This document shows positions 20,184 to 28,345 of a stretch of DNA of 64,000 nucleotides, in pieces (the stretch's first letter is position 1; each line of letters opens with the position of its first letter). Under the pieces are notes generated by a model. It ran no database searches, was not told the origin of the DNA, and saw only the letters and a list, made by a program, of their open reading frames with translations. The translations under genes and the position numbers were made by a program. This stretch comes from JARFPW01 sp035464655 (GTDB lineage Bacteria; Gemmatimonadota; Gemmatimonadetes; Palauibacterales; Palauibacteraceae). The stretch covers positions 55,087 through 119,086 of the forward strand of contig DATHRZ010000024.1 of NCBI GenBank assembly GCA_035464655.1, written 5' to 3'.

Positions 20184-20704
20184 TCGGCCTCGGGCCCGGC
20201 GGGCGGGTCCTCCGTTCCGAACAGATCCTGCTGGCCGCGCGCCCGATAGCGGGCCCGCGTGACCAGCTCCCGAACTTCCTCCATGAATTCCGTCGTATCC
20301 TGGAAATTCCGGTACACCGAGGCGAACCGCACGTACGCCACCTGGTCGAGGCCGCGAAGGTGCTCCATGACCATCTCGCCGATCGACTGGCTGCTGATCT
20401 CGCGCTGGTCGGACGCCTCGATCTCCTCTTCGATGCGATCGACGACTTCCTCGATCGTGGCGAGGGACACGGGGCGCTTGGCACAGGCGATGCCGATGCT
20501 GCGGAGGAGCTTTGCGCGATCGTAGGGCTCGACGGCGCCGGTCGTCTTGCGAACCGACAGCGGTTCGTGCTCGACGTGCTCGTAGGTCGTGAACCGCTTG
20601 CCGCAGTCGAGGCACTCACGGCGACGCCGAATCGATCGCCCTCCCCGGCTCAAGCGGGAATCGACGACCTTGTCTTCGATATGGTTACAGGCAGGGCAGC
20701 GCAC
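20180..20704 (-). CDS. nrdR: Transcriptional repressor NrdR
   Basis: Zinc-ribbon and ATP-cone repressor of ribonucleotide reductase genes. The 174-residue protein has the zinc ribbon C3/C6/C31/C34 (CPAC and CLDC) with the basic stretch RSIRRRRE between, followed by the RFTTYE motif and the ATP-cone (about 48-140). The start is GTG at 20704. A charged tail of about 20 residues extends past the usual end. No ribonucleotide reductase gene is in the window, so its targets lie elsewhere. It is co-transcribed with the Tol-Pal genes upstream and coupled to tatC downstream. Confidence 0.96.
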   Translation of the reverse strand: MRCPACNHIEDKVVDSRLSRGGRSIRRRRECLDCGKRFTTYEHVEHEPLSVRKTTGAVEPYDRAKLLRSIGIACAKRPVSLATIEEVVDRIEEEIEASDQREISSQSIGEMVMEHLRGLDQVAYVRFASVYRNFQDTTEFMEEVRELVTRARYRARGQQDLFGTEDPPAGPEAE

Positions 20705-20728
20705 GGGTCCGGCTCCGCCGGTCCCCGG

Positions 20729-21502
20729 TCAACCGTCGAGACGGGCGAGTTCCCGTCTCGCCAGTTCGACCTCGTCGCTATCCGGATATCCCTGAATCAC
20801 ACGGTTGAAGTACGTTCGGGCGTCGTCCGTGTTGCCGCTCTCGAGCTCGATCCGACCGCTCTTGTACAGCGCGGTGGGCGCGCGCCGCGAGTTCGGGTAC
20901 AGTTCCAGCACCCGGGCGTACTCCTCGAGGGCCGTCTCCGTCTCGCCTTCCTCGGCGAACGTCTCCGCCCGGTAGTACTGGGCGTCCGAGGCGAGTTCGT
21001 GCGACGGGTACCGGCTGAGGAACTCGTCGAGGCCGTTTCGCGCCGTGACGTAGGAACCCCGACGAAACTGCCGGACCGCGGCGTCGTACAACTCCTGCGC
21101 GTCTCCATCCCCGGCACCCGGGTCCACGGAGACGCCGCCCGCCTCGCCCGCGATGATCGACCCGTCGTCGCCACCACGCTCGAGTCGGGCGAGTTGCCGC
21201 TGCGTCTCCCCCGTCAACGCCATGAGCTGATTCAGCGCCGTGTTCAGGTCCTGGATCTGGCGTTCCAGGTCCACCCGACCGGAGATGTCCCGGCGCTGCT
21301 GGACGTTCAGGCTGTCCAGCAGCACCGAGCGCAGACCACGGATCTCGGTGATCAGGGAATCACGTTGAGCCCGGTCCTCCTCCATCTGCTGCACGATCGT
21401 GGTGCGCAACTCGGCCACGTCGCTCTTCGTCGCGCAGGCGCCGCTCACGAGGAGCACCAGCCCCGCGAATCCCGTCCTCCCGACCAGACCGATTCGGATC
21501 AC
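20729..21502 (-). CDS. cpoB: Tol-Pal system protein CpoB/YbgF-like lipoprotein
   Basis: Periplasmic TPR protein that links the Tol-Pal machine to cell-wall synthesis at the septum. The GTG at 21502 overlaps the pal stop (GTGA). The 257-residue precursor has a lipobox LVSGAC with Cys23. A coiled-coil-forming region (about 28-110, rich in Arg/Gln/Leu) comes next, then three C-terminal TPRs (about 135-255) such as AQELYDAAVRQFRRGSYVTAR and ALEEYARVLELYPNSRRA. E. coli CpoB is not a lipoprotein, so the lipid anchor here is a difference. It is the last of the six Tol-Pal genes. Confidence 0.88.
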   Translation of the reverse strand: MIRIGLVGRTGFAGLVLLVSGACATKSDVAELRTTIVQQMEEDRAQRDSLITEIRGLRSVLLDSLNVQQRRDISGRVDLERQIQDLNTALNQLMALTGETQRQLARLERGGDDGSIIAGEAGGVSVDPGAGDGDAQELYDAAVRQFRRGSYVTARNGLDEFLSRYPSHELASDAQYYRAETFAEEGETETALEEYARVLELYPNSRRAPTALYKSGRIELESGNTDDARTYFNRVIQGYPDSDEVELARRELARLDG

Positions 21503-22164
21503 ATCGCGTCCAGGTTGTCGATGACGAACTCGGCCCGACGGTTCTGCTGCCAGGCGTTCTCGTTGGATCCCTGGGCGATCGGCCGCTCCTCGCCGTAGCT
21601 GACGGTCGAGAACATGTCGCCCGATACGCCGAGCCCGGTCAGATAACGCCGCGCACTCTCGGCCCGGCGCTGTCCGAGCGCCATGTTGTATTCGAGCGAG
21701 CCGCGCTCGTCGCAGTGGCCCTCGATCGTGACGCGCAGATCGGGATTGGCCTGCAGGACCTCGGCCTTGCGCTGAAGAACGGCCGCCGCCTCGTCGGTGA
21801 TCCGCGATCGATCGAACTCGAAGTGCACCCGCTCACGCAGGACGGTGATCGCGTCGATCTTCCCCTCGAGATCTCCCGCCATCGCCGCGCATTCGGTGCC
21901 GGCGTACTCGCTGTTGATCCGCTGAACCAGGCTGCGCGCCCGGCTGAGATCGCCGGCGTCGATCGCGGCCCGGGCATCGTCGCAGAGCTGCAGGGCGGCA
22001 GCTTCTCGCTCGGCCGCGCGGGCGGCGGCGAGGCTGTCCGCGTCGGGGGTGGCCTCTTCCTCTTCGACGACCGGCGGTGGCGGCGGGGGCTCGCTGCCGC
22101 CGCAGGCGACGACACTAACGCTCGAGAGGGCCAAAACGACGGCGACTGTGAGGTTGCGAAGCAT
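21499..22164 (-). CDS. pal: Peptidoglycan-associated lipoprotein Pal
   Basis: Outer-membrane lipoprotein that anchors the Tol-Pal complex to peptidoglycan. The ATG at 22164 has a strong ribosome-binding site (AAGGAG, seven bases before). The 221-residue precursor has the lipobox SVVAC with Cys21, then a proline and glutamate linker. A helical segment with two cysteines (LQLCDDA and GTECAA) precedes the C-terminal OmpA-like domain (about 110-221). That domain holds VHFEFDRSRIT, the diaminopimelate-binding region GHCDERGSLEYNMALGQRRA and YGEERPIAQGSNENAWQQNRR. The helical insert before the OmpA domain is unusual for a short Pal. A candidate promoter lies at 22253-22281. Confidence 0.93.
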   Translation of the reverse strand: MLRNLTVAVVLALSSVSVVACGGSEPPPPPPVVEEEEATPDADSLAAARAAEREAAALQLCDDARAAIDAGDLSRARSLVQRINSEYAGTECAAMAGDLEGKIDAITVLRERVHFEFDRSRITDEAAAVLQRKAEVLQANPDLRVTIEGHCDERGSLEYNMALGQRRAESARRYLTGLGVSGDMFSTVSYGEERPIAQGSNENAWQQNRRAEFVIDNLDAM

Positions 22165-22252
22165 CTCCGTACTCCTTCGGGTCAGGAACCAGTTCGTGGA
22201 CGACACGTGGCGCGCTACCAGCACGCATTCCGGTGTCGGGCCCGGACTATTG

Positions 22253-22281
22253 AACGTAGCGCCCGCCATATCCGTTGCCAA
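22253..22281 (-). promoter_or_regulatory. Candidate promoter ahead of pal
   Basis: In the 155-bp gap between tolB and pal, the minus strand has TTGGCA (22276-22281) and TACGTT (22253-22258) separated by 17 bp. The predicted start of transcription is about 80 bp before the pal ATG. It would allow extra Pal synthesis relative to the upstream Tol genes. Consensus matching only. Confidence 0.35.
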
Positions 22282-22319
22282 TGGTCGAGGCACCGCGAAC
22301 GCGCGCTCGGCAGCGCCAT

Positions 22320-23654
22320 TCAGCGAAGCGGAGCGGACCAGTCGGGCAGCTGGTCGACCTGCCCCGAGGTGAGTGTCCGGATCCTCCCCCCGACCGTGTC
22401 GAGAATCAGCAGCGAATGCCCCCGCTGGCCCGCCGACGAGAACACCAGGTGCCGTCCGTCGGGCGCCCAGCTCGGATCCTCGTTGCCTCCCGTAGACGTC
22501 AGCACGCGGCGGTCGGCTCCGTTCGGGCCCACCGCGACGATCTGGAAGCTGTTGTCGAGCCACGTATGGTACGCGATCCGATTGTTCACGGGTGCCCAGT
22601 CGGGCGATGTGGAGTACCCACGCTCGCCGTACACATATCGACTTATGAGTTGCGGCGATCCGCCCGAGGCCGGCATCACGTAGATCTGCGGCAGGCCGAG
22701 TGGCGACGAAGTGAGCGCGAGCCGCCTGCCGTCGGGGGAATAGGCCGCGTTCAGGGTCTCGCCGGCATTCGTGTAGGTGAGGCGGCGCGGCGCGCCGAGT
22801 GGTTCGCGCTGCATTTCGAACAGTTCCGTATGATCGCCGGCGGTGCGGGCGACCAGAATGCGATTTCCGTCGGGCGAGTAGGCCGGCGTGAGATTGAGAC
22901 CCTCGACGCTCGAGATCGTGCGGCGGTTTCCGGTGCGCAGGTTCTTCTCGTAGACGATCGGCCGGCCCTCGGCGTACGAGACGTAGAGGAGATGCGTCCC
23001 CTCGGGCGACAGAGCCGGGGAGTAGACGATCGTGTTCTCCGAGGTCAACCGGGTGAGGTTCTCCCCGTCGTAGTCGATCGCGTAGATGTCCGACGCGCCC
23101 TCGGCCGCTTTGCGGCGGAACACGATGCGGGTCGCCGCGATCCCCGGATCTCCCGTCGCCCACTCGACGATCCGGTCGGACACCCGGTGAACGGCCATCC
23201 GGAATCCACGGTCGCTCGCCGCGGGCAGCGGAAAGGTCTCGGCCTGCTTACGCTCACCGAACACCACGTCGTGCAGGCTGACCCGCAGCACCGGCGCGGC
23301 GGCCGTACCGGTTATTTCGGAACTCACCAGCCACACGGCTCCGAGCTCGTTCCACAACCCGTAGTTGACGTCGTCGCTCGATCGCACCGAGTCGGGGATC
23401 GTAATGATCTCGAACCGGTCCGCGTAGAGCAGATCCTGGCGCAGGATCACCTCCGCCGCCCGCGCCGGATCGGCCACCTCGCGGGCGTGTCCTACGGCCG
23501 TCATCACGAGCCCGGGCTGGTAGCCCGGCGAGTAGGTGATGCCGAGCCGCACGTCGCCGTGGTCCTGCGCGGACAGCGGCGCGGCGGCCGGCAGGAGTGC
23601 GAGCGCCACGAGCGCGGCGCGGGCCAGGACGTCACGAAACACCTGTATCGTCAT
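22320..23654 (-). CDS. tolB: Tol-Pal system beta-propeller protein TolB
   Basis: Periplasmic beta-propeller that shuttles between Pal and TolA. The 444-residue precursor has a signal peptide ending near PLSAQ (about residue 30), an N-terminal alpha/beta domain (about 35-170) and a C-terminal propeller. The propeller repeats carry the PD40/WD40-like motif, for example TPAYSPDGNRILV, NAAYSPDGRRLAL and DPSWAPDGRHLVF. It lies 7 bp after the TonB/TolA-like gene. Confidence 0.94.
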   Translation of the reverse strand: MTIQVFRDVLARAALVALALLPAAAPLSAQDHGDVRLGITYSPGYQPGLVMTAVGHAREVADPARAAEVILRQDLLYADRFEIITIPDSVRSSDDVNYGLWNELGAVWLVSSEITGTAAAPVLRVSLHDVVFGERKQAETFPLPAASDRGFRMAVHRVSDRIVEWATGDPGIAATRIVFRRKAAEGASDIYAIDYDGENLTRLTSENTIVYSPALSPEGTHLLYVSYAEGRPIVYEKNLRTGNRRTISSVEGLNLTPAYSPDGNRILVARTAGDHTELFEMQREPLGAPRRLTYTNAGETLNAAYSPDGRRLALTSSPLGLPQIYVMPASGGSPQLISRYVYGERGYSTSPDWAPVNNRIAYHTWLDNSFQIVAVGPNGADRRVLTSTGGNEDPSWAPDGRHLVFSSAGQRGHSLLILDTVGGRIRTLTSGQVDQLPDWSAPLR

Positions 23655-23661
23655 ATCGAGT

Positions 23662-24336
23662 TCATCGGTTGCTCGGGTCGAAGAAGAAGCTCACCTGCAG
23701 CTTGTCGAACGGATACTCTTCGGGCAACGGGCCGAACGCCTGCGCACGGGCCGCCGCCTCGATGGCGCCGCGCGCCTCGAGATCGAAGGCCGTGCTCCCC
23801 GATCGGTCGAGCCAGCGGATGTCTTCGACGGCGCCCGAACGATCGATCACGAAGATGATCTCGGCACGGAGCGGTCGCGCGGTGTCGGGCGGCCGCCAGT
23901 AGCGGTTGATCTGGCGCACGATGTTGTTCGCGTACTCCGGGTCGACGAACCGCATCCCCTCGGTCTGGACGTTGATCGCTTCCTCGCCGGTCTCATCGGC
24001 CCGGGCCGGCTCGGTTTCACGCTCCTCGACCTCGGGCATCTCCTCGACGACGCTCGGGAGCTCGGTCTCGGGGAGGGGTTCTTCGGTGGGCTGCGGGGGC
24101 GGCGGCCGGTTCTCCTCCTCGGCCTGTTCGGGCGGAGCCGGCGTTTCGGCCAGGGGCGCCTCGACATCGGCCGCCGCAACGAGGGTGACGGCGTACGTCT
24201 GCGCCGGAACCTCGGCCACCGAGACGAACGACAGGGCGACCAGGACGAGGAGAAGACCCAGGTGCAGGCCGATCGAGCCCCACACGGCTCCCTTCGGGAT
24301 GCCCAGATCGCCGCGTATCCTGTCCCGTTCGCTCAT
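23662..24336 (-). CDS. TonB/TolA-family energy transducer
   Basis: Inner-membrane protein expected to couple the TolQ-TolR proton channel to the outer membrane. It has 224 residues: a single membrane helix at about 20-43 (SIGLHLGLLLVLVALSFVSV), a long Pro/Glu-rich periplasmic linker (about 58-125) and a C-terminal TonB-like domain (about 126-220) including NRYWRPPDTARPLRAEIIFVI. Genomic position between tolR and tolB makes a TolA role the best inference. Sequence alone cannot separate TonB from TolA, so it could also serve the iron receptor at 49113-51605. Confidence 0.85.
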   Translation of the reverse strand: MSERDRIRGDLGIPKGAVWGSIGLHLGLLLVLVALSFVSVAEVPAQTYAVTLVAAADVEAPLAETPAPPEQAEEENRPPPPQPTEEPLPETELPSVVEEMPEVEERETEPARADETGEEAINVQTEGMRFVDPEYANNIVRQINRYWRPPDTARPLRAEIIFVIDRSGAVEDIRWLDRSGSTAFDLEARGAIEAAARAQAFGPLPEEYPFDKLQVSFFFDPSNR

Positions 24337-24370
24337 GTGGTCCCCAGTTCTCCTGCGCCGCCGGGCGGAT

Positions 24371-24808
24371 CTACGGCCCGCGCCGCCGGGGCTCGGGTTC
24401 GGCCACGAGGCTGACGGCCTCGATTTCGGCCTCCCGGAGGGTACCGACCACCCAGAGCACGGCGCCGTACGGGACGTCCGTATCGCCCTTCACATACACG
24501 GTGCCCCCTTCACTCCGTTCCACCAGGGGTCCAATCGTCGCGGCGAACTCGTCACGCGTCACCTCGACGTCGTCGACGAAAATCACGCCGTCGCGGTCGA
24601 TCGTCACGACCACGCCCTCCGACACCTGGAGCGGCGCGGCCGGCGCCTGCGGGACCGTGACTTCGACGCCACCCTGCAGGATCGGCGCGGTGATCATGAA
24701 GATCACCAGCAACGTGAACGCGACGTCGACGAGGCTCGTCACGTTGATCTCCGCCCGCACCGGCAATCCGCCGATATCTCCCTCGCGGCTCGCGCGAATC
24801 CGCATCAT
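24371..24808 (-). CDS. tolR: ExbD/TolR-family proton-channel subunit
   Basis: 145 residues with one N-terminal membrane helix at about 25-46. It includes the conserved aspartate in NVTSLVDVAFTLLVIFMIT that carries protons in this family. The periplasmic domain (about 50-140) follows the ExbD/TolR pattern ending in EIEAVSLVAEPE. The ATG at 24808 overlaps the tolQ stop (ATGA). Its place in the Tol-Pal order supports TolR over ExbD. Confidence 0.92.
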   Translation of the reverse strand: MMRIRASREGDIGGLPVRAEINVTSLVDVAFTLLVIFMITAPILQGGVEVTVPQAPAAPLQVSEGVVVTIDRDGVIFVDDVEVTRDEFAATIGPLVERSEGGTVYVKGDTDVPYGAVLWVVGTLREAEIEAVSLVAEPEPRRRGP

Positions 24809-25551
24809 ACGCGACCCTCGCGGGCCAGCGTGCCGATGAACTCAGCGGCGAAGCCCTCGAGCTCACCCGTGAACAGGCCGAGCTTGCCCGCGTAGTGGTT
24901 GTAGGCGATCACGGCCGGGATCGCGACGGCAAGGCCGGCCACGGTCGTGACCAGAGCTTCGGCGATTCCCGGTGCCACGGCGGCGATGTTGGCCGTGCCC
25001 TGGGCGGTGATCCCGATGAACGCGTTCATCACGCCGAGCACGGTGCCCATGAGGCCGAGCAGCGGACTCACCGAGCCGATGATCGCCAGCCACGTGAGGC
25101 CGTGCGACAGGTTGTCGCGCTCCTCGGACAGCTCCTTGCCGAGCACCAGGCTCAGGGCCTCGAGCTGGGCGGGCGTGAGCCCCGGTCCGCTTCCGGGGCC
25201 GGGGGTGTCCCGAAGCGCCGTGGGACGCAGCTCCGTGAAGAAATTCACCCCGCGCCGGAAGACGCGGGTGTACGGAGATTCGGGCAACCCGGTCAGGGTC
25301 TGGTAGATGCCCTGGAGGCCCTCGGCGTCGGCGACGCCCGCGACGAACCGGTCGCCGTCCTGGTCGACCTGCCGAAACGCCTTCCACTTCCAGAAGATAG
25401 CCACCCAGGAGATGAGCGAGAACGCCGCCAGCACGATGAGAATGATCTTCGTGATCGGCGTGGCATACAGGATCAGGTCCCACGGGGCGTTCGCGACCGG
25501 ACCGTCCTGTACGGCCGGAAGAACGGCGAGCATGATCGGTGACAGGTTCAT
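24805..25551 (-). CDS. tolQ: MotA/TolQ/ExbB-family proton-channel protein
   Basis: Inner-membrane proton channel that powers the Tol-Pal machine. The ATG at 25551 gives 248 residues; an upstream in-frame start at 25581 would overlap the epimerase gene. Three membrane helices are visible at about 25-48 (DLILYATPITKIILIVLAAFSLI), about 150-178 (WLAIIGSVSPLLGLMGTVLGV) and about 195-220. The GLMGTVLGVMNAF and ALVTTVAGLAVAIPAVIAYN motifs are typical TolQ/ExbB channel residues. It is the first Tol gene, 13 bp after the epimerase. Confidence 0.93.
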   Translation of the reverse strand: MNLSPIMLAVLPAVQDGPVANAPWDLILYATPITKIILIVLAAFSLISWVAIFWKWKAFRQVDQDGDRFVAGVADAEGLQGIYQTLTGLPESPYTRVFRRGVNFFTELRPTALRDTPGPGSGPGLTPAQLEALSLVLGKELSEERDNLSHGLTWLAIIGSVSPLLGLMGTVLGVMNAFIGITAQGTANIAAVAPGIAEALVTTVAGLAVAIPAVIAYNHYAGKLGLFTGELEGFAAEFIGTLAREGRV

Positions 25552-25564
25552 CCGGTACGATTCC

Positions 25565-26530
25565 TCACAGGTTCTCGGCAATGTGTTCGTAGGTTCTGCG
25601 CAGCCCCCCGGCCAGGTCGACGGCCGGCGTCCAGCCAGTGGCCTCGAGCTTCGTGACGTCGAGACAGCTCCGCTCCAGCTCGCCGGGTCGCGCCGGGGCG
25701 AATTCCCGCTCCGCCTGCCGTCCGCTGATCGAGATCAGGGCGTCGGCCAGTTGCACTACGCTCGTCTCCGTCCCGGTAGCCACGTTGAACGCCACGTCGT
25801 CGATCGAGGCCGGCTCGGCCGCCGCCATCGTCGCGGCCGCCAGGTTGGCCGCCGCCACGTCTCCGACATACACGTAATCGCGCGTCTGTTCCCCATGTCC
25901 GAAGATGCGGAGGTTCTCGCCGTCCAGCAGCCGGCGGGAAAACAGTGCGACGACCCCCGCTTCGCCGTGCGGATTCTGCCGCGGTCCGTAGACGTTCGAG
26001 TAGCGCAGCGCGATGCCTTCGAGGCCATGGATCCTGCGATAGAAGAACATATAGTGTTCGCCGGCCAGCTTGCTGACCCCGTACGGCGAGATCGGCGCCT
26101 TCGGCGCACCCTCGGCGGTCGGGATCTGGTCGGGCTCGCCGTAGACGACGCCGCCCGAAGACACGTAGATCACCCGCGCCGCGCCCGCCTCGTGCGCCGA
26201 TTGCAGGACATTCAGCCATCCGTCGACGTTGATCGAGGCGTCGTGCCTGGGCCGCGCCACCGAGATCCGCACGTCGATCTGCGCCGCGTGATGATTCACG
26301 AGGTCGACGCGGCGATCCTTCATCAGCGTGCCCAGGTCGTCGGACCGGATGTCCATTTCGACCAGCTCGACACCGTCCGGGACGTTCTCGCGGCGTCCGG
26401 AGCTCAGATCGTCGAGGGCGACCACGCGCCAGCCGTCATCGCGGAAAGCCTCGCAGACGTGGGAGCCGATGAAGCCGGCGCCACCCGTCACCAGAACGGT
26501 GCGCGATGTATGCATGATGGCCCTGTTCAT
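25565..26530 (-). CDS. NAD-dependent epimerase/dehydratase (UDP-sugar 4-epimerase type)
   Basis: Extended short-chain dehydrogenase acting on a nucleotide sugar, probably for surface polysaccharide. The 321-residue protein has the Rossmann motif TGGAGFIG (15-22), the catalytic Ser near 124-125 (YVSSGGVVYG) and Y150/K154 (SPYGVSK). RYSNVYGPRQNPHGEAGV is the typical substrate-binding segment. The exact substrate is undetermined; closest in style to UDP-glucose or UDP-N-acetylglucosamine 4-epimerases. An internal ATG at 26515 (MHTSRTVLV) is an alternative start. It heads the run leading into the Tol-Pal genes. Confidence 0.88.
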   Translation of the reverse strand: MNRAIMHTSRTVLVTGGAGFIGSHVCEAFRDDGWRVVALDDLSSGRRENVPDGVELVEMDIRSDDLGTLMKDRRVDLVNHHAAQIDVRISVARPRHDASINVDGWLNVLQSAHEAGAARVIYVSSGGVVYGEPDQIPTAEGAPKAPISPYGVSKLAGEHYMFFYRRIHGLEGIALRYSNVYGPRQNPHGEAGVVALFSRRLLDGENLRIFGHGEQTRDYVYVGDVAAANLAAATMAAAEPASIDDVAFNVATGTETSVVQLADALISISGRQAEREFAPARPGELERSCLDVTKLEATGWTPAVDLAGGLRRTYEHIAENL

Positions 26531-26572
26531 TCACTGTGATGGTGTCGACACGCACGGATCGGCCGTGACGCC

Positions 26573-26587
26573 CCGTCCGTCGGACGG
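26573..26587. repeat. Short GC-rich inverted repeat
   Basis: CCGTCCG-T-CGGACGG lies in the 109-bp gap between the LysM gene and the epimerase. It could form a hairpin at the end of the ssb-lysM transcript. No T-run follows on either strand, so it does not look like an intrinsic terminator. The rest of this gap shows nothing convincing. Confidence 0.3.
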
Positions 26588-26639
26588 AGAGGAACGTAGG
26601 GGCGGCCATGTGAGGCGGAAAGACGCGCCGGCGGGTCGC

Positions 26640-27830
26640 TCAGTCGGAGGGCGCGGGTCCCGGGGTACGCGGGAGCGACAGGCGCCGGATCAGGCGCACC
26701 GGATCGTCGGAGCGCATCCCCGGGTCGCGGATGCTGATCACCCGGCCGGTGGACGTCCGTTCGGTCACCTGGACGATCCGCACGACGGCCAGTGCGTCGG
26801 CCAGCTCGGCATTCACGCCGGCGCGCTCCACCCGCGAGAACACGGCGAATTCGTCGCCGATCGCGACGCCCCGCTCAGCTCCGACGTCGAGAAACAGGAA
26901 CTCACCCGGCCCGAGCAGCACCTGCGGAACCTCGAAGCCGATCACTCCGCCGGTCACGCCGGCGTCGACCGGCTCGGGTCGGGCGGCCGGATCGGGAGTG
27001 TACGGCGCAACCGCCACGACGGGATCGCCGACCGCATAATCCCCGTACATCTTCACGACCGTGGCGCGCGCGCTGTCGGCCCACAGCCGGTTCACTTCGA
27101 GCAATGCCTTCGCGATCACTACGTGGCCGTGCACACCCTCCTCGCGGGTGCGTCGAACCGCCTTGAGCGAGTCGCCCAGCGCCGGCTCCAACCCGCCGAG
27201 CGCGATCAAGACGTCCACGTTCTTCCTCGCCGCCGTCGGCATACGCAGGTCGAGGGGGTTCTCCTCGAGCACGCGTACCGTTACGCCCTCGGACCCGAGC
27301 TCACCGGGGCCCACGAGAAGCGGTGCGCGGTGGAAGTCGTCCGACGTCACGGCCGCCAGGGGCGGCCGCTGGTCGAGAGACAGCGCGGACATCCCGGGCC
27401 CGGCGTCAGATGTCCGCCGGAAGACCGACCCGGCTGGAAACTTGCCACGCCCGTCGTCCGCGTCCCCGACGGTCTCGAGTTCGTCACCGGCGCGCCCGGT
27501 CGGGATGCGATCGAGCCGGGCGACGGCCCCGGGAATGCGAAGCTCCTCGCCCGGATAAATCCAGTGGGGATCTTCGACGACGGCGGGATTGAGCTCGAAG
27601 ATGGCGCGCCAGCGCAGCGGGTCGGCGAGGAAGCGCGCGGCGAGATCCCACAGCGTGTCTCCGGGGCGAACGGTGTGGACCCCGGCCGACTCGGTCCACT
27701 CGTCGGGCTGCGCCTGCGGCTCGGCCTCTCGCTCCTGCGCGGCGGCCGGCGAGGCCGGCGCGAGCGCGAAGGCCAGGGCTATGGCGAGGGTCGCGGCCGA
27801 TCGGCCGTCAGAACGGAAGATCGTCCTCAC
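26640..27830 (-). CDS. Secreted LysM-domain protein
   Basis: Cell-envelope protein that probably binds peptidoglycan. The GTG at 27830 begins inside the 3' end of ssb and gives 396 residues with a signal peptide (SAATLAIALAFALAPASPAAAQ). A single LysM domain lies at about 51-99 (VHTVRPGDTLWDLAARFL, then IYPGEELRIP). The remaining ~290 residues are predicted to be beta-rich and match no domain I can name; segments such as EFLFLDVGAERGVAIGDEF recur in other LysM proteins of this type. The frame is open further upstream to 27899 but that part lies within ssb. Start choice is moderately certain. Confidence 0.82.
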   Translation of the reverse strand: MRTIFRSDGRSAATLAIALAFALAPASPAAAQEREAEPQAQPDEWTESAGVHTVRPGDTLWDLAARFLADPLRWRAIFELNPAVVEDPHWIYPGEELRIPGAVARLDRIPTGRAGDELETVGDADDGRGKFPAGSVFRRTSDAGPGMSALSLDQRPPLAAVTSDDFHRAPLLVGPGELGSEGVTVRVLEENPLDLRMPTAARKNVDVLIALGGLEPALGDSLKAVRRTREEGVHGHVVIAKALLEVNRLWADSARATVVKMYGDYAVGDPVVAVAPYTPDPAARPEPVDAGVTGGVIGFEVPQVLLGPGEFLFLDVGAERGVAIGDEFAVFSRVERAGVNAELADALAVVRIVQVTERTSTGRVISIRDPGMRSDDPVRLIRRLSLPRTPGPAPSD

Positions 27831-28263
27831 CCGCCAGCGAATCGTCGCTGAAGTCGGAGAAGTCCTGATCCGAGGACGGGACGCTCGCGTAGTTGTCATC
27901 GCGCGAGCGCGACGATCCGCCGCCGTCGCCGCTGCCGCCGAGCATGATCATCTCGCGGGCGCGAATCTCGGTCGTGTACTTCGTCTGGCCGTCCTGGCCC
28001 TCCCACTGCCGATACTCGATGCGGCCCTCGATGTACACGCGATCGCCGCGCTTGAGGTAACGCTCGCAGATCTCGGCGAGCTTGTCCCAGCACACGACCC
28101 GGTGCCACTCGGTTTTCTCCTGCGGCTGGCCCGAGCGATCCGTCCACGAACGGGACGTGGCGACCGACAGGGTCGCGACCCGAACCCCGCTCGTGGTGCT
28201 GCGAATTTCCGGATCGGCCCCGAGATTGCCGATGATCTGGGCCTTGTTCAGCGATCGTGACAT
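27808..28263 (-). CDS. ssb: Single-stranded DNA-binding protein
   Basis: Coats single-stranded DNA in replication, repair and recombination. The 151-residue protein has an OB-fold at about 1-105 (MSRSLNKAQIIGNLGADPEI, WHRVVCWDKLAEI, KGDRVYIEGRIEYRQW region), a Gly/Ser-rich linker and the acidic C-terminal tip DDLPF, which recruits partner proteins. The tip overlaps the start of the LysM gene in another frame. A candidate promoter and a 12-bp palindrome lie just upstream. Confidence 0.96.
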   Translation of the reverse strand: MSRSLNKAQIIGNLGADPEIRSTTSGVRVATLSVATSRSWTDRSGQPQEKTEWHRVVCWDKLAEICERYLKRGDRVYIEGRIEYRQWEGQDGQTKYTTEIRAREMIMLGGSGDGGGSSRSRDDNYASVPSSDQDFSDFSDDSLAGEDDLPF

Positions 28264-28294
28264 TGCCGTCCTCTGAATTTTCTGGTTCTCGGAT

Positions 28295-28306
28295 CCCTGC
28301 GCAGGG
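28295..28306. promoter_or_regulatory. Perfect 12-bp palindrome upstream of ssb
   Basis: CCCTGCGCAGGG is exactly self-complementary. It lies 32 bp before the ssb start codon, downstream of the candidate promoter at 28317-28345, where an operator or a leader-RNA hairpin would act. No regulator is identified. Confidence 0.4.
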
Positions 28307-28316
28307 CCGAAGTTGC

Positions 28317-28345
28317 AAAGTGTTCCGGTACAGAGACCCTGTCAA
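28317..28345 (-). promoter_or_regulatory. Candidate promoter for ssb
   Basis: The minus strand has a perfect -35 TTGACA (28340-28345), which includes the rimI stop codon. After a 17-bp spacer comes CACTTT (28317-28322), a poor -10. It would give ssb its own transcription inside the larger minus-strand run. Consensus matching only. Confidence 0.35.

Noticed and set aside
19422..20619. N-terminal extension of the lptD frame through tatC and nrdR
   Set aside because: tatC and nrdR have full family motifs in their own frames; the extension is shadow. The GTG at 19425 is the lptD start.
26573..26587. Rho-independent terminator
   Set aside because: A stem exists, but no U-tract follows in either direction.
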